9,661 bases of DNA from NCBI GenBank assembly GCA_005878665.1, contig VBLR01000087.1:1-9661 (forward strand), read 5' to 3'. The notes below the pieces were generated by a model. That model did no database searches and had not been told where the DNA came from. It saw only the letters and a program-made list of their open reading frames with translations. The stretch is from Methanobacteriota archaeon (lineage in GTDB: Archaea; Thermoplasmatota; Thermoplasmata; RBG-16-68-12). Positions 1 to 6,689 of the stretch are shown here, piece after piece; position 1 is the first letter of the stretch, and each line of letters begins with the position of its first letter. The translations under genes were made by a program, and so were the position numbers.

Positions 1-1
1 T

Positions 2-2770
2 TTCTTCCGCCGGAAGACGCAAGTCGCGATCGTCGTCGCGGGCCTCCTCATCGGGACGGCGATTATCACGTCGTCGTACGTGATCCAGAGCACCTTCGAT
101 TACACGGTCAAGGCCGCCGTCTTCCGCGCCCTCGATGCGGTCGACGAAGTCGTGTTCGTCCCCTCGCCCGAGGGAGGGCGCCTCCCGTTCTCGGCCCAGG
201 TGTACGACAACCTCACGACGCACCTCGCGGACATGCCGGACGTCGCCGGACTCGCGCCGCGGTACCAACTCCCCGGAGCCGTCGTCGACACCACATCCCA
301 ACTCTTCGAGCCGACCGCGACGGTGATTGGCTTCGACTCGGGCCGGGACCTCGGAGATTTCGTCCGGGCCGAAGGGTCGGCATGGAACGGCGCCGGTCTG
401 GGTGCGACGGAGGCGATCATCAACGCCAAGCTCGCGACGGCCGTCGAGGCGAAGGTCGGGGAAGGCCTCGTCGTGAGCATGGGCACGCCACGCGGGAACG
501 CTCAGATGGCCGTGACCGTGAAGAGGATCGTCCGCGATGAGGGACGGGGGGCGTGGAACGACAACGAGAACCTGTTCGTGCCGCTGGGCACCATCCAGGC
601 CGCCCTCGGTGAGGCCGGCCAGATCAACACGATCACCGTGGCGAACGTCGGAGGGGTCACCCAAGGCTACCTCCGCTCGGACGACGTGGTGCGGGAAATG
701 GCTCCCTTCCTACCCTCCTCCCCCACGTTCACGATCTCGAAGGCGAAGGCCGACTCGATCGACGGCGCGACCCGCAACATCGATCAGCTGAGCCAGGTGT
801 TCGTCCTCCTCGGGTTCTTCACGGTCATCGCGGGCGTCCTGCTGATCATCAACATCTTCGTCATGCTCGCCGAGGAGCGGAAGGGGGAGATGGGCGTTGC
901 GCGGGCGCTCGGGATGCGGCGTACGAATCTCGTCCAGAGCTTCGTGGCGGAAGGCCTGCTGTACGCCCTGCTGTCCTCCGTCGTCGGCACGTTCACTGGC
1001 CTGCTCGTCGCGGGCGTCATCTTGTGGGGTTTCTCGCAGGTCTTCGGCGCCTCGGCCTTCGGCGGCACCGGATTCATCCTCACGTGGACCGACTCGGATC
1101 TCATCAACGGATTCGCGATCGGCTTCCTGATCACGATGGCGACGATCGTCATCGCCTCGTGGCGCGTGTCGAAGCTGAACATCGTCCGCGCGATTCGGGA
1201 CATCCCGGAGCCGGTCCCGCATCGCTCGACGAGGCGACAGGTGGCCGCCGGGGCGGCGATCGCGGTCCTCGGCGCCCTCGGATTCGTCGTCGCCCTTCTC
1301 CGGGAGAACCTGTTGCTCCAGGATCTCGGACCCGTCGGCCTCGCGTTCGGAGTCGCCGTCCTGACGATGCGGGTCGTGCCGGCGCGGGCCGTCTTCACGG
1401 TCGCGGGCGCGTTCATCGTCGGATGGGTGCTGAGTCCATGGAAGTTCTTCAGCATCGCGAACGCGGACATCACGCTCTTCATCGCCGCGGGCCTCATGCT
1501 CGTACTCGGCGGTCTGCTGATCGTCCTGTTCAACAGCGACTCAATCCTCGCGGTCGCAACCCGACTCGTGCGTGGCCGCACGTGGCGGCCTGTCGTTCGG
1601 ACCGCGATCGCGTATCCGATGAACAAGAAGTTCCGCACCGGGGCGACCCTCGCGAGCATCGCCCTCGTCATGTTCACGATCGCCACGATGTCGGGCATCC
1701 AAGCCGAAGTCAGCTCCTCGATCACGACGACGAGCCAGCGCGAGAGCGGCGGCTTCGAATTGCTCGGGGCATCGGGCGTCCCGATCCCGAACTGGGACGC
1801 GGCCTTCGCCTCTTACAATGCCACGTCCACCAACGTCACCGAGAACCACGGGATCGCCCAGGCTCGGGTTCGAATCGCGAGCAACGCGAACCTCTCCGGG
1901 ATCCAGCACAACAGCTCGTTGATCGGCGTGCCGGCCAGTTGGACGCCACCGTTCCCGCTCCAAGCTCGTGACCCGGCGTACGCGGACGACGCGGCCGCGT
2001 GGGCCGCGATCCAGGATCCGGGCCTCGCGATCATCGATGGCACCGTGGTCCCGAACAACTTCGGTCCGAATTTCGGGAGTTTCACCGCGAAGGTCGACGA
2101 CGTCTTCCACTTCCGCAACATGACCGGCGTGACCCGGAGCGTGCGGATCATCGGAATCCTCTATGAGCAGTTCGCACAGGGCCTCTGGGTGTCCTCTTCC
2201 TCCGTGAAGGCGGACTTCGGGATCGATGCCTCCAGCCTGTTCTACTTCAACCTCCGCCCCGGCGTCGACGTGACGCAGGCGGGCCATGATTTGGAACGGT
2301 ACTTCATCGCCTACCAGCTTATCACGGTGGACATCCAGTCGGTGATCAACTCGATTCTCGAGACGACGATGGGCGTGTTCAATCTGCTCCAGGCGTACCT
2401 CGCCCTCGGGTTGATCGTCGGAATCGCGGGACTCGGCGTCATCACGATGCGCAACGTCGTCGAGCGGCGGCAAGAGACCGGTGCCCTTCGCGCCCTCGGG
2501 TTCCGCAAATCGATGGTGCTGAAATCGTTCCTGTTCGAACTCTCGTTCATCGCGCTGACGGGAATCGCGATGGGCGTCGCCCTCGGCGTCGCCCTGTCCT
2601 ACGACCTGTATCTGCGGTTCTTCGCGAATCAGGCGGCTTTCGTGATTCCGTGGGAGCGGCTATTGCTCCTCGGAGGGATCGCGTTCATCGGGGCGGTCCT
2701 CGCGACCGCAAGCCCGGCCATCCGCGCCTCTCGCATCCCCCCGGCGGAGGCATTGCGCAGCTTCGAGTGA
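2..2770 (+). CDS. Tandem-FtsX ABC transporter permease (MacB/SalY-like), 5'-truncated by window edge
   Basis: Membrane permease of an ABC transporter, presumably paired with an ATPase encoded outside the window. The frame is open from base 2. The first visible residues (FFRRKTQVAIVVAGLLIG) are the basic stretch and first membrane helix that normally open an FtsX permease, so only a short N-terminus is missing and the in-frame GTG at 80 is not the true start. Order: helix 1; extracytoplasmic domain (about 110-770); FtsX core with three helices (about 785-1190), ending in NIVRAIRDIPEP; several central helices (about 1240-1540); a second RRK-like entry and helix (about 1600-1700); second extracytoplasmic domain (about 1700-2340); second FtsX core (about 2370-2760), ending in RIPPAEALRSFE. 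This is the duplicated-FtsX layout known for MacB/LolC-type and archaeal permeases. Substrate unknown. At least 922 residues visible. Five N-x-S/T sequons sit in the second outer domain. The stop lies 16 bp from the convergent YHS gene. Confidence 0.9.
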   Translation, partial: FFRRKTQVAIVVAGLLIGTAIITSSYVIQSTFDYTVKAAVFRALDAVDEVVFVPSPEGGRLPFSAQVYDNLTTHLADMPDVAGLAPRYQLPGAVVDTTSQLFEPTATVIGFDSGRDLGDFVRAEGSAWNGAGLGATEAIINAKLATAVEAKVGEGLVVSMGTPRGNAQMAVTVKRIVRDEGRGAWNDNENLFVPLGTIQAALGEAGQINTITVANVGGVTQGYLRSDDVVREMAPFLPSSPTFTISKAKADSIDGATRNIDQLSQVFVLLGFFTVIAGVLLIINIFVMLAEERKGEMGVARALGMRRTNLVQSFVAEGLLYALLSSVVGTFTGLLVAGVILWGFSQVFGASAFGGTGFILTWTDSDLINGFAIGFLITMATIVIASWRVSKLNIVRAIRDIPEPVPHRSTRRQVAAGAAIAVLGALGFVVALLRENLLLQDLGPVGLAFGVAVLTMRVVPARAVFTVAGAFIVGWVLSPWKFFSIANADITLFIAAGLMLVLGGLLIVLFNSDSILAVATRLVRGRTWRPVVRTAIAYPMNKKFRTGATLASIALVMFTIATMSGIQAEVSSSITTTSQRESGGFELLGASGVPIPNWDAAFASYNATSTNVTENHGIAQARVRIASNANLSGIQHNSSLIGVPASWTPPFPLQARDPAYADDAAAWAAIQDPGLAIIDGTVVPNNFGPNFGSFTAKVDDVFHFRNMTGVTRSVRIIGILYEQFAQGLWVSSSSVKADFGIDASSLFYFNLRPGVDVTQAGHDLERYFIAYQLITVDIQSVINSILETTMGVFNLLQAYLALGLIVGIAGLGVITMRNVVERRQETGALRALGFRKSMVLKSFLFELSFIALTGIAMGVALGVALSYDLYLRFFANQAAFVIPWERLLLLGGIAFIGAVLATASPAIRASRIPPAEALRSFE

Positions 2771-2786
2771 GGCCTCCGAGCACGCA

Positions 2787-2981
2787 TCAGTAGACGGCTT
2801 CGTTCTGTCGCCGATCCAGCGCAAGCTGCCGGTAATGCTCCGGCTTGTGATCGAACTTGAGCTGGCAGTCCTCCCCGCAGAAGTAGTATGGCGTGCCCTT
2901 GTACCAGATCATCCAGTATGCGTTGTGCGGATTCACGGGCTTCCCGCAGACCGGATCGACCGCCATCGGACCACCGAACAT
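2787..2981 (-). CDS. Small YHS-domain metal-binding protein
   Basis: A 64-residue protein (59 if started at ATG 2966) that is almost entirely one YHS domain. Visible motifs are DPVCGKPV near the N-terminus, a GTPYYFCGEDCQ segment with two further cysteines, and a closing F-x-x-x-PEHY. This is the usual YHS pattern C...FCxxxC...F...P..Y, which binds heavy metal such as copper in transport ATPases and in stand-alone proteins. No membrane segment or signal peptide is seen, so it is likely cytosolic. Start choice: ATG 2981 lies about 24 nt downstream of a minus-strand TATA-like box (3002-3009), the leaderless spacing seen at other genes here. ATG 2966 instead has a GGTGG Shine-Dalgarno-like stretch upstream. 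The gene is tail to tail with the permease and divergent from the MocA-type oxidoreductase; neither neighbour shows an obvious link to metals. The family call is firm; the metal and role are unknown. Confidence 0.85.
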   Translation of the reverse strand: MFGGPMAVDPVCGKPVNPHNAYWMIWYKGTPYYFCGEDCQLKFDHKPEHYRQLALDRRQNEAVY

Positions 2982-3001
2982 TGCAACCGAAGACACGAAC
3001 G

Positions 3002-3009
3002 GATATGAA
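3002..3009 (-). promoter_or_regulatory. TATA-like box for the YHS gene
   Basis: Read on the minus strand the sequence is TTCATATC, centred about 24 nt upstream of ATG 2981. That fits a leaderless archaeal transcript but the match is weak. The stronger TATA element at 3042-3048 also reads as GATATAAAC on the minus strand and could serve this gene with a leader of roughly 40 nt. Confidence 0.4.
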
Positions 3010-3041
3010 GCCTTCGAAACGGGCCACGCCCTCGCCACGCG

Positions 3042-3048
3042 TTTATAT
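3042..3048 (+). promoter_or_regulatory. TATA box for the MocA-type oxidoreductase
   Basis: TTTATAT in an otherwise GC-rich spacer, centred 27 nt upstream of GTG 3072 and 39 nt upstream of ATG 3084. This is the expected archaeal TATA-to-start distance for a leaderless message beginning at 3072, or for a 12-nt leader before ATG 3084. Confidence 0.65.
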
Positions 3049-3071
3049 CCCGAGGTCTCTTTCGCCGACTT

Positions 3072-4061
3072 GTGGCGGCGCCGATGCGCGTCGGGGTCAT
3101 CGGAGTCGGCTCGATGGGCCAGAACCACGCGCGTGTGTACTCCGAGATCGCGGACCTGGTCGGCATCGCGGACCCGGACGTGAAGGCGGGCGGCCCGGCC
3201 TCGAATCGGTTCAACGTGTCGTATTACACGGACTCCGCTCACCTGCTGAAAGAGGAACTCGACGCGGTCAGCGTGTGCGTGCCGACCGAGCATCACGTGA
3301 AGGTGGCGCTCGCCGTCATCCAGGCGGGCCTCTCCCTCCTCGTCGAGAAGCCGCTCGCGCCGACGGTCGCGGACGCGCATCGGATCGTCGACGCCGCGAA
3401 GCGCGCGGGCGTCACGCTCGCGGTCGGCCACATCGAGCGACACAATCCGGCGATCGCGGTCGTGAAGCGCCAACTCCAGGAGGGACAATACGGCGACCTG
3501 GTGACCGCGACGGCGCGCCGCGTGAGTTCGTTCCCCGGCCGCGTCCGGGACATCGGCGTCGTGATGGACCTCGGCGTCCACGAGATCGACATCGTCCGCT
3601 ACCTCGTCGGCGCGCCGGTGGAGAGCGTCTTCGCCCTCGGAGGACGTAAGATCCACGCGGCCTTCGAGGACCACGCGAACATCCTGTTGCGGTTCCAAAA
3701 CGGCGTCCATGGGTTCGTCGAGGTGAACTGGCTCACCCCGATGAAAGTGCGCCAGCTCGCCCTCACCTGTCTCAAGAACTTCGTCGAGGTCGACTACACG
3801 GAGCAATCGGTCACGGTCAGCTCGAGCACCCTCGGGCCCCTGGACCCGTTCAACCTCTACCAGATCCCGCTGGAACACCACACTCAGAAAATCCACGTCC
3901 GGAAGGAAGAGCCGTTGCGACGAGAGCTCGAAGATTTCCTCGATGCGGTCAAGCACAAGCGTCCGCCGCTCGTCACCGGCGAAGACGCGGCCGAGACGCT
4001 GCGGGTAGCCATCGCGGCCACGGACTCGCACCGCACGGGGAAGCTCGTCCAGCTCCTTTGA
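3072..4061 (+). CDS. Gfo/Idh/MocA-family NAD(P)-dependent oxidoreductase, probably sugar-nucleotide (WlbA/WbpB-like)
   Basis: Soluble Rossmann-fold dehydrogenase, 329 residues, normal length for the family. The nucleotide-binding loop is GVGSMG (residues 11-16). The family signature EKP is at 92-94 (VEKPLAP), with Lys93 as the conserved catalytic-site lysine. The GHIERHNP segment (119-126) and MDLGVHEIDI (165-174), with Asp166, His170 and Asp173, match the conserved C-domain active-site region. The family oxidises or reduces sugars and sugar nucleotides. Members with a GHxERxNP motif include WlbA/WbpB, which oxidise C3 of UDP-GlcNAcA. The nearby UDP-sugar dehydrogenase and epimerase make that role plausible, but substrate is inferred from context. 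GTG 3072 was chosen from its 27-nt distance to the TATA box; ATG 3084 (325 residues, MRVGVIGVG) is equally compatible with the protein. The stop is 6 bp from the convergent dehydrogenase stop. Confidence 0.9.
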   Translation: MAAPMRVGVIGVGSMGQNHARVYSEIADLVGIADPDVKAGGPASNRFNVSYYTDSAHLLKEELDAVSVCVPTEHHVKVALAVIQAGLSLLVEKPLAPTVADAHRIVDAAKRAGVTLAVGHIERHNPAIAVVKRQLQEGQYGDLVTATARRVSSFPGRVRDIGVVMDLGVHEIDIVRYLVGAPVESVFALGGRKIHAAFEDHANILLRFQNGVHGFVEVNWLTPMKVRQLALTCLKNFVEVDYTEQSVTVSSSTLGPLDPFNLYQIPLEHHTQKIHVRKEEPLRRELEDFLDAVKHKRPPLVTGEDAAETLRVAIAATDSHRTGKLVQLL

Positions 4062-4067
4062 TCTCGG

Positions 4068-5366
4068 TCAGAACTGCCCTTTCCCGATCCCTCGATACAC
4101 GAAGCCCATCTTGACCAGATCGGGTCCCGCGTACACGTCCCGACCGTCCACGAACGCGGGATGGCGCATCCGGCGCAGGAGCGCTTTGAGGTCGAGTTTG
4201 CGATATTCATCGTGGGCCGTGACGATCGCGACGCAGTCGGCCCCTTTCGTCGCGGCGTTCACATCCCGCAGGACGGCGTAGCCTCGCTCCGACCGCGCGA
4301 AGGGATCGTGGATCGCGATCTCCGCGCCACGGCGGCGCAACTCCTGGATCACGATCTTGGCGGGAGAGTTCCGTGTGTCGTCCGTGTTCTCGCGGTACGT
4401 GAAGCCCAGGACCGCGACGCGCGCGCCCTTGATCTTCCGACCGGACGCCGCGAGCGCCTCCTCGACGATGCGGGCCATCCGCCGCGGCATGAAGTCGTTC
4501 ACCTCGCGAGCCGTCGGGATCAACTCCGGTTTCGACTGGACCGCCGGAGACACCAGGAGCCACGGGTCCTTGGGGATGCAATGGCCGCCGACGCCCGCTC
4601 CCGGGCTGAGCATCATCCGGTACGGGCACGTGTTGACGAGATCCCGCACGCGAAACGCGTCCACCCCGAGTTCCTCGCTGATCAAGGCCACCTCGTTCGC
4701 GAAGGCGATCTGGACGTCCCAGTACGCGTTCTCCGCGGTCTTCACGACTTCCGCCGTCGTCCAGTCCGTCGCGTGGATCTCCGCCTTGACGAAGCGCTCG
4801 TAGAACGCGACGCCTTTTCGCATGGAGGCCTCGTCGTTCGCCCCGAGGACCCGCGGGAGTTCCGTGAGATGATGCAGGAGCTTCCCGGTCGTGAGGCGCT
4901 CCGGGCAGTGCACGAGATACAAATCCCGCCCGACGGTCCTCTTCGAGCCCCGCTCGAGGGCGGGTCGCACGACCCCTTCCATGGTGCCCGGGGCCAGGGT
5001 TGACTCGATCGACACGAGCGCTCCTCGTTTCAGGAGAGGCGCGACGCCGGCGAGAGCGGCTTTCAACGCCTTATACGATGGATCGTGGGTCGTCGGATCG
5101 ATGGGCGTCTCGACGCAGACCGCGACGGCGTCCACACCCGAGGCCTCCTTGGGATCGAGGCTCGCTCGGAGCCGGCCCTTCGACACCTGCTCACCCACGA
5201 GGTCGGCGAGGCCGGGCTCTTGTCCTCGAAGCGGGCTCTGGCCCGCGTTGACCGCCTTCACTTTCTCCGCGTCGATTTCGATGCCGATGACGTTGGCGCC
5301 GGTCGCCGCGACCGCGGCCGCGAGGGGCAGGCCGACGTAGCCGAGCCCGATGACCGCGACTCTCAC
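4068..5366 (-). CDS. wecC: UDP-N-acetyl-D-mannosamine / UDP-N-acetylglucosamine 6-dehydrogenase
   Basis: Converts the C6 hydroxyl of a UDP-HexNAc to a carboxylate with two NAD+, giving UDP-ManNAcA (WecC) or UDP-GlcNAcA (WbpA). 432 residues, full length. The Rossmann loop GLGYVGLP is at residues 7-14. CPER is at 154-157. The KTAENAYWD segment (209-217) carries the conserved Lys and Asn. The catalytic cysteine is Cys263 in GVGGHCIPKDPW. The C-terminal UDP-binding domain contains GFTYRENTDDTRNSP (321-335), close to the usual GxxYKxxxxDxRxSP motif. Start: GTG 5366 gives the canonical N-terminus (VRVAVIGLGYVG) and lies 28 nt from a minus-strand TATA box. The frame stays open further upstream, but that extension is low-complexity and unlike the family. 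Convergent with the MocA gene and divergent from the epimerase. Dehydrogenase class is near certain; epimer specificity is not decidable by eye. Confidence 0.93.
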   Translation of the reverse strand: MRVAVIGLGYVGLPLAAAVAATGANVIGIEIDAEKVKAVNAGQSPLRGQEPGLADLVGEQVSKGRLRASLDPKEASGVDAVAVCVETPIDPTTHDPSYKALKAALAGVAPLLKRGALVSIESTLAPGTMEGVVRPALERGSKRTVGRDLYLVHCPERLTTGKLLHHLTELPRVLGANDEASMRKGVAFYERFVKAEIHATDWTTAEVVKTAENAYWDVQIAFANEVALISEELGVDAFRVRDLVNTCPYRMMLSPGAGVGGHCIPKDPWLLVSPAVQSKPELIPTAREVNDFMPRRMARIVEEALAASGRKIKGARVAVLGFTYRENTDDTRNSPAKIVIQELRRRGAEIAIHDPFARSERGYAVLRDVNAATKGADCVAIVTAHDEYRKLDLKALLRRMRHPAFVDGRDVYAGPDLVKMGFVYRGIGKGQF

Positions 5367-5391
5367 GGAGCGTTCGGAAGGGACCCCCGCG

Positions 5392-5398
5392 CATAAAG
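5392..5398 (-). promoter_or_regulatory. TATA box for the UDP-sugar dehydrogenase
   Basis: CTTTATG when read on the minus strand, centred about 28-29 nt upstream of GTG 5366. The spacing supports a leaderless message starting at the GTG. Confidence 0.55.
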
Positions 5399-5471
5399 GT
5401 TTCAATCCGATGCGCGAGTTGGAGAACAGAGACCTCGGCCGCGTTCGCGCAACGGATTCGGAGGACAATCG

Positions 5472-5591
5472 ATGAGGCAGATCATCGTCCGAAAGAAGGC
5501 TCTGACGACCGCATATCTTCTTCAGGGAGAGCGCGAGGTCGTTCGCCACGAATATAACTATAAGCGCCGCGCCCGCTCTCGAGGTCCGTGA
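5472..5591 (+). CDS. Possible small basic ORF (39 codons) overlapping the epimerase start
   Basis: ATG 5472 is preceded by a perfect GGAGG (5460-5464) with 7 nt spacing. The frame runs 39 codons to a TGA at 5589-5591 that overlaps the epimerase GTG start as GTGA, a common translational-coupling layout. The peptide begins MRQIIVRKKALTTAYLLQGE and is rich in Arg and Lys, especially near the end. I do not recognise it. Against it: the TATA box for the epimerase lies inside it, its third-position G/C usage is visibly lower than the neighbouring genes (several TAT, CTT, GTT, GAA codons), and no promoter is obvious at the right distance upstream. It may be a chance ORF in the divergent intergenic region. 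Confidence 0.25.
   Translation: MRQIIVRKKALTTAYLLQGEREVVRHEYNYKRRARSRGP
5551..5564 (+). promoter_or_regulatory. TATA box for the UDP-GlcNAc 2-epimerase
   Basis: AATATAACTATAAG, the most AT-rich stretch in the window. The second half (CTATAAG, 5558-5564) is centred 27 nt upstream of GTG 5588, ideal for a leaderless archaeal transcript. The first half could act as an alternative TATA or AT-rich upstream element. Confidence 0.7.
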
Positions 5592-6649
5592 AGATCGCGA
5601 GCGTCGTCGGCGCACGCCCGCAGTTCATCAAGGCCGCGCCGGTGAGCCGGGAGATCCGACAGCATCATGAGGAAATTCTGGTCCACACCGGGCAGCACTA
5701 CGACGAGAACATGTCCGACGTGTTCTTCGACGTCCTGGACATGCCGCGGCCGGACTACAACCTCGGAGTCGGATCCGGCAGTCATTCCCGGAAGACCGCG
5801 GAGATGATGCGCGGTCTCGAAGACGTCTTCGAGCGGGAGAAGCCGGACCTCGTCCTGGTGTATGGAGACACGAACTCCACGCTCGCCGGCGCGCTCGTCG
5901 CGTCGAAGATGGGGCGGCCCCTCGGACACGTCGAGGCCGGACTGCGATCGTTCAATCGGACGATGCCCGAGGAGGTTAATCGAGTCGTCGCGGACCACCT
6001 CTCCGCCCTCCTCTTCTGCCCCACGGAGACCGCGGTCGATAACCTCGCCAAAGAGGGGATCCGCCGCGGAGTGCACCTGGTCGGGGACGTGATGTATGAT
6101 GTCGCCCTCCAGAGTGCCCAAGCGGCTCGCTCGCGGGACGTCCTCCAGCGGTTCGGGGTAGAGAAAGGCGAGTATCTCCTCGTCACGCTGCATCGGCCCG
6201 CCAGCGTCGACGACCGCGAAACCCTCGAGGGGATCGTGGAGGCGTTGGTCCAATCCGGCCGGACCGTGGTGTTCCCGATCCACCCGCGCACGCGGAAGAA
6301 CCTGGAGGCGTTCGGCCTCTGGGAGCCGTTGCGGGCCAAGGTGAAAGCGATCGAGCCCGTCGACTACCTGGATTTCATCGCCCTCCTGATGGGCGCGTGG
6401 AAGGTCGTCACGGACAGCGGGGGCGTGCAGAAGGAGGCGTACTTCTTCGGCGTCCCGTGCATCACCCTGCGCGACGAGACGGAGTGGATCGAGACCGTCG
6501 AGGACGGTTGGAACGCCGTCGTCGGGACCGACACGAAGGACATCCTCGATGCGATCGAGAAGTTCAATCCGGCCGGGACGAAGTCGAAGTCCTTCGGCGA
6601 CGGCCACGCCGCCGAGAAGATCGCCCTCATCCTCGACAAGTTCGTGTGA
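5588..6649 (+). CDS. wecB: Non-hydrolysing UDP-N-acetylglucosamine 2-epimerase
   Basis: Interconverts UDP-GlcNAc and UDP-ManNAc in the cytosol through a 2-acetamidoglucal intermediate, feeding ManNAc(A) sugars into surface glycans. 353 residues, slightly shorter than the E. coli enzyme but complete. Motifs in order: GARPQFIKAAPVSREI (residues 8-23); HTGQHYDENMSD (33-44); VYGDTNST with Asp94; GHVEAGLRSF with Glu116; MPEEVNRVVADH with Glu128/Glu129; LHRP with His202; PIHPRTRKN with His232; and TDSGGVQKEA (275-284), which binds UDP. These acidic residues and histidines correspond to the catalytic set known in WecB. The GTG 5588 start gives the canonical N-terminus (MKIASVVGARPQ) and sits 27 nt from the TATA box, with GAGGT only 2 nt before the GTG. 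WbpI-type activity on UDP-GlcNAc3NAcA is the main alternative. The stop is 40 bp before the rhomboid gene. Confidence 0.94.
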   Translation: MKIASVVGARPQFIKAAPVSREIRQHHEEILVHTGQHYDENMSDVFFDVLDMPRPDYNLGVGSGSHSRKTAEMMRGLEDVFEREKPDLVLVYGDTNSTLAGALVASKMGRPLGHVEAGLRSFNRTMPEEVNRVVADHLSALLFCPTETAVDNLAKEGIRRGVHLVGDVMYDVALQSAQAARSRDVLQRFGVEKGEYLLVTLHRPASVDDRETLEGIVEALVQSGRTVVFPIHPRTRKNLEAFGLWEPLRAKVKAIEPVDYLDFIALLMGAWKVVTDSGGVQKEAYFFGVPCITLRDETEWIETVEDGWNAVVGTDTKDILDAIEKFNPAGTKSKSFGDGHAAEKIALILDKFV

Positions 6650-6659
6650 CCGCAGCATC

Positions 6660-6667
6660 TGTTAAGT
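6660..6667 (+). promoter_or_regulatory. Weak TATA-like box for the rhomboid gene
   Basis: TGTTAAGT centred about 26 nt upstream of GTG 6690, in the 40-bp gap after the epimerase stop. Position fits a leaderless start, but the match is weak and read-through from the epimerase is possible. Confidence 0.35.
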
Positions 6668-6689
6668 CGGTCTCGGAGATGAGGGGACC

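Noticed and set aside
80..82. GTG 80 as the true start of the permease
   Set aside because: The frame is open upstream to base 2 and encodes the expected basic entry and first helix of an FtsX permease, so the gene begins before the window.
784..2473. Long minus-strand open frames (about 310 codons each) opposite the FtsX permease
   Set aside because: They are antisense to a clear membrane-protein gene; their translations are Arg/Asp/His-rich with no domain motifs, typical of frames kept open by high G/C third positions.
2982..4031. N-terminal extension of the YHS protein to about 414 residues on the minus strand
   Set aside because: The extension runs antisense through the MocA-type oxidoreductase gene and is low-complexity; only the last 59-64 residues carry a real domain, and promoters lie in the gap.
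5367..5615. Upstream extension of the dehydrogenase frame (515 residues in total)
   Set aside because: The extra residues are Arg/Ser-rich, cross the divergent promoter region and overlap the epimerase start; the canonical Rossmann N-terminus begins at GTG 5366.
5558..6658. 366-codon minus-strand frame opposite the epimerase
   Set aside because: Shadow of a strongly conserved plus-strand enzyme; the translation has no recognisable motif.
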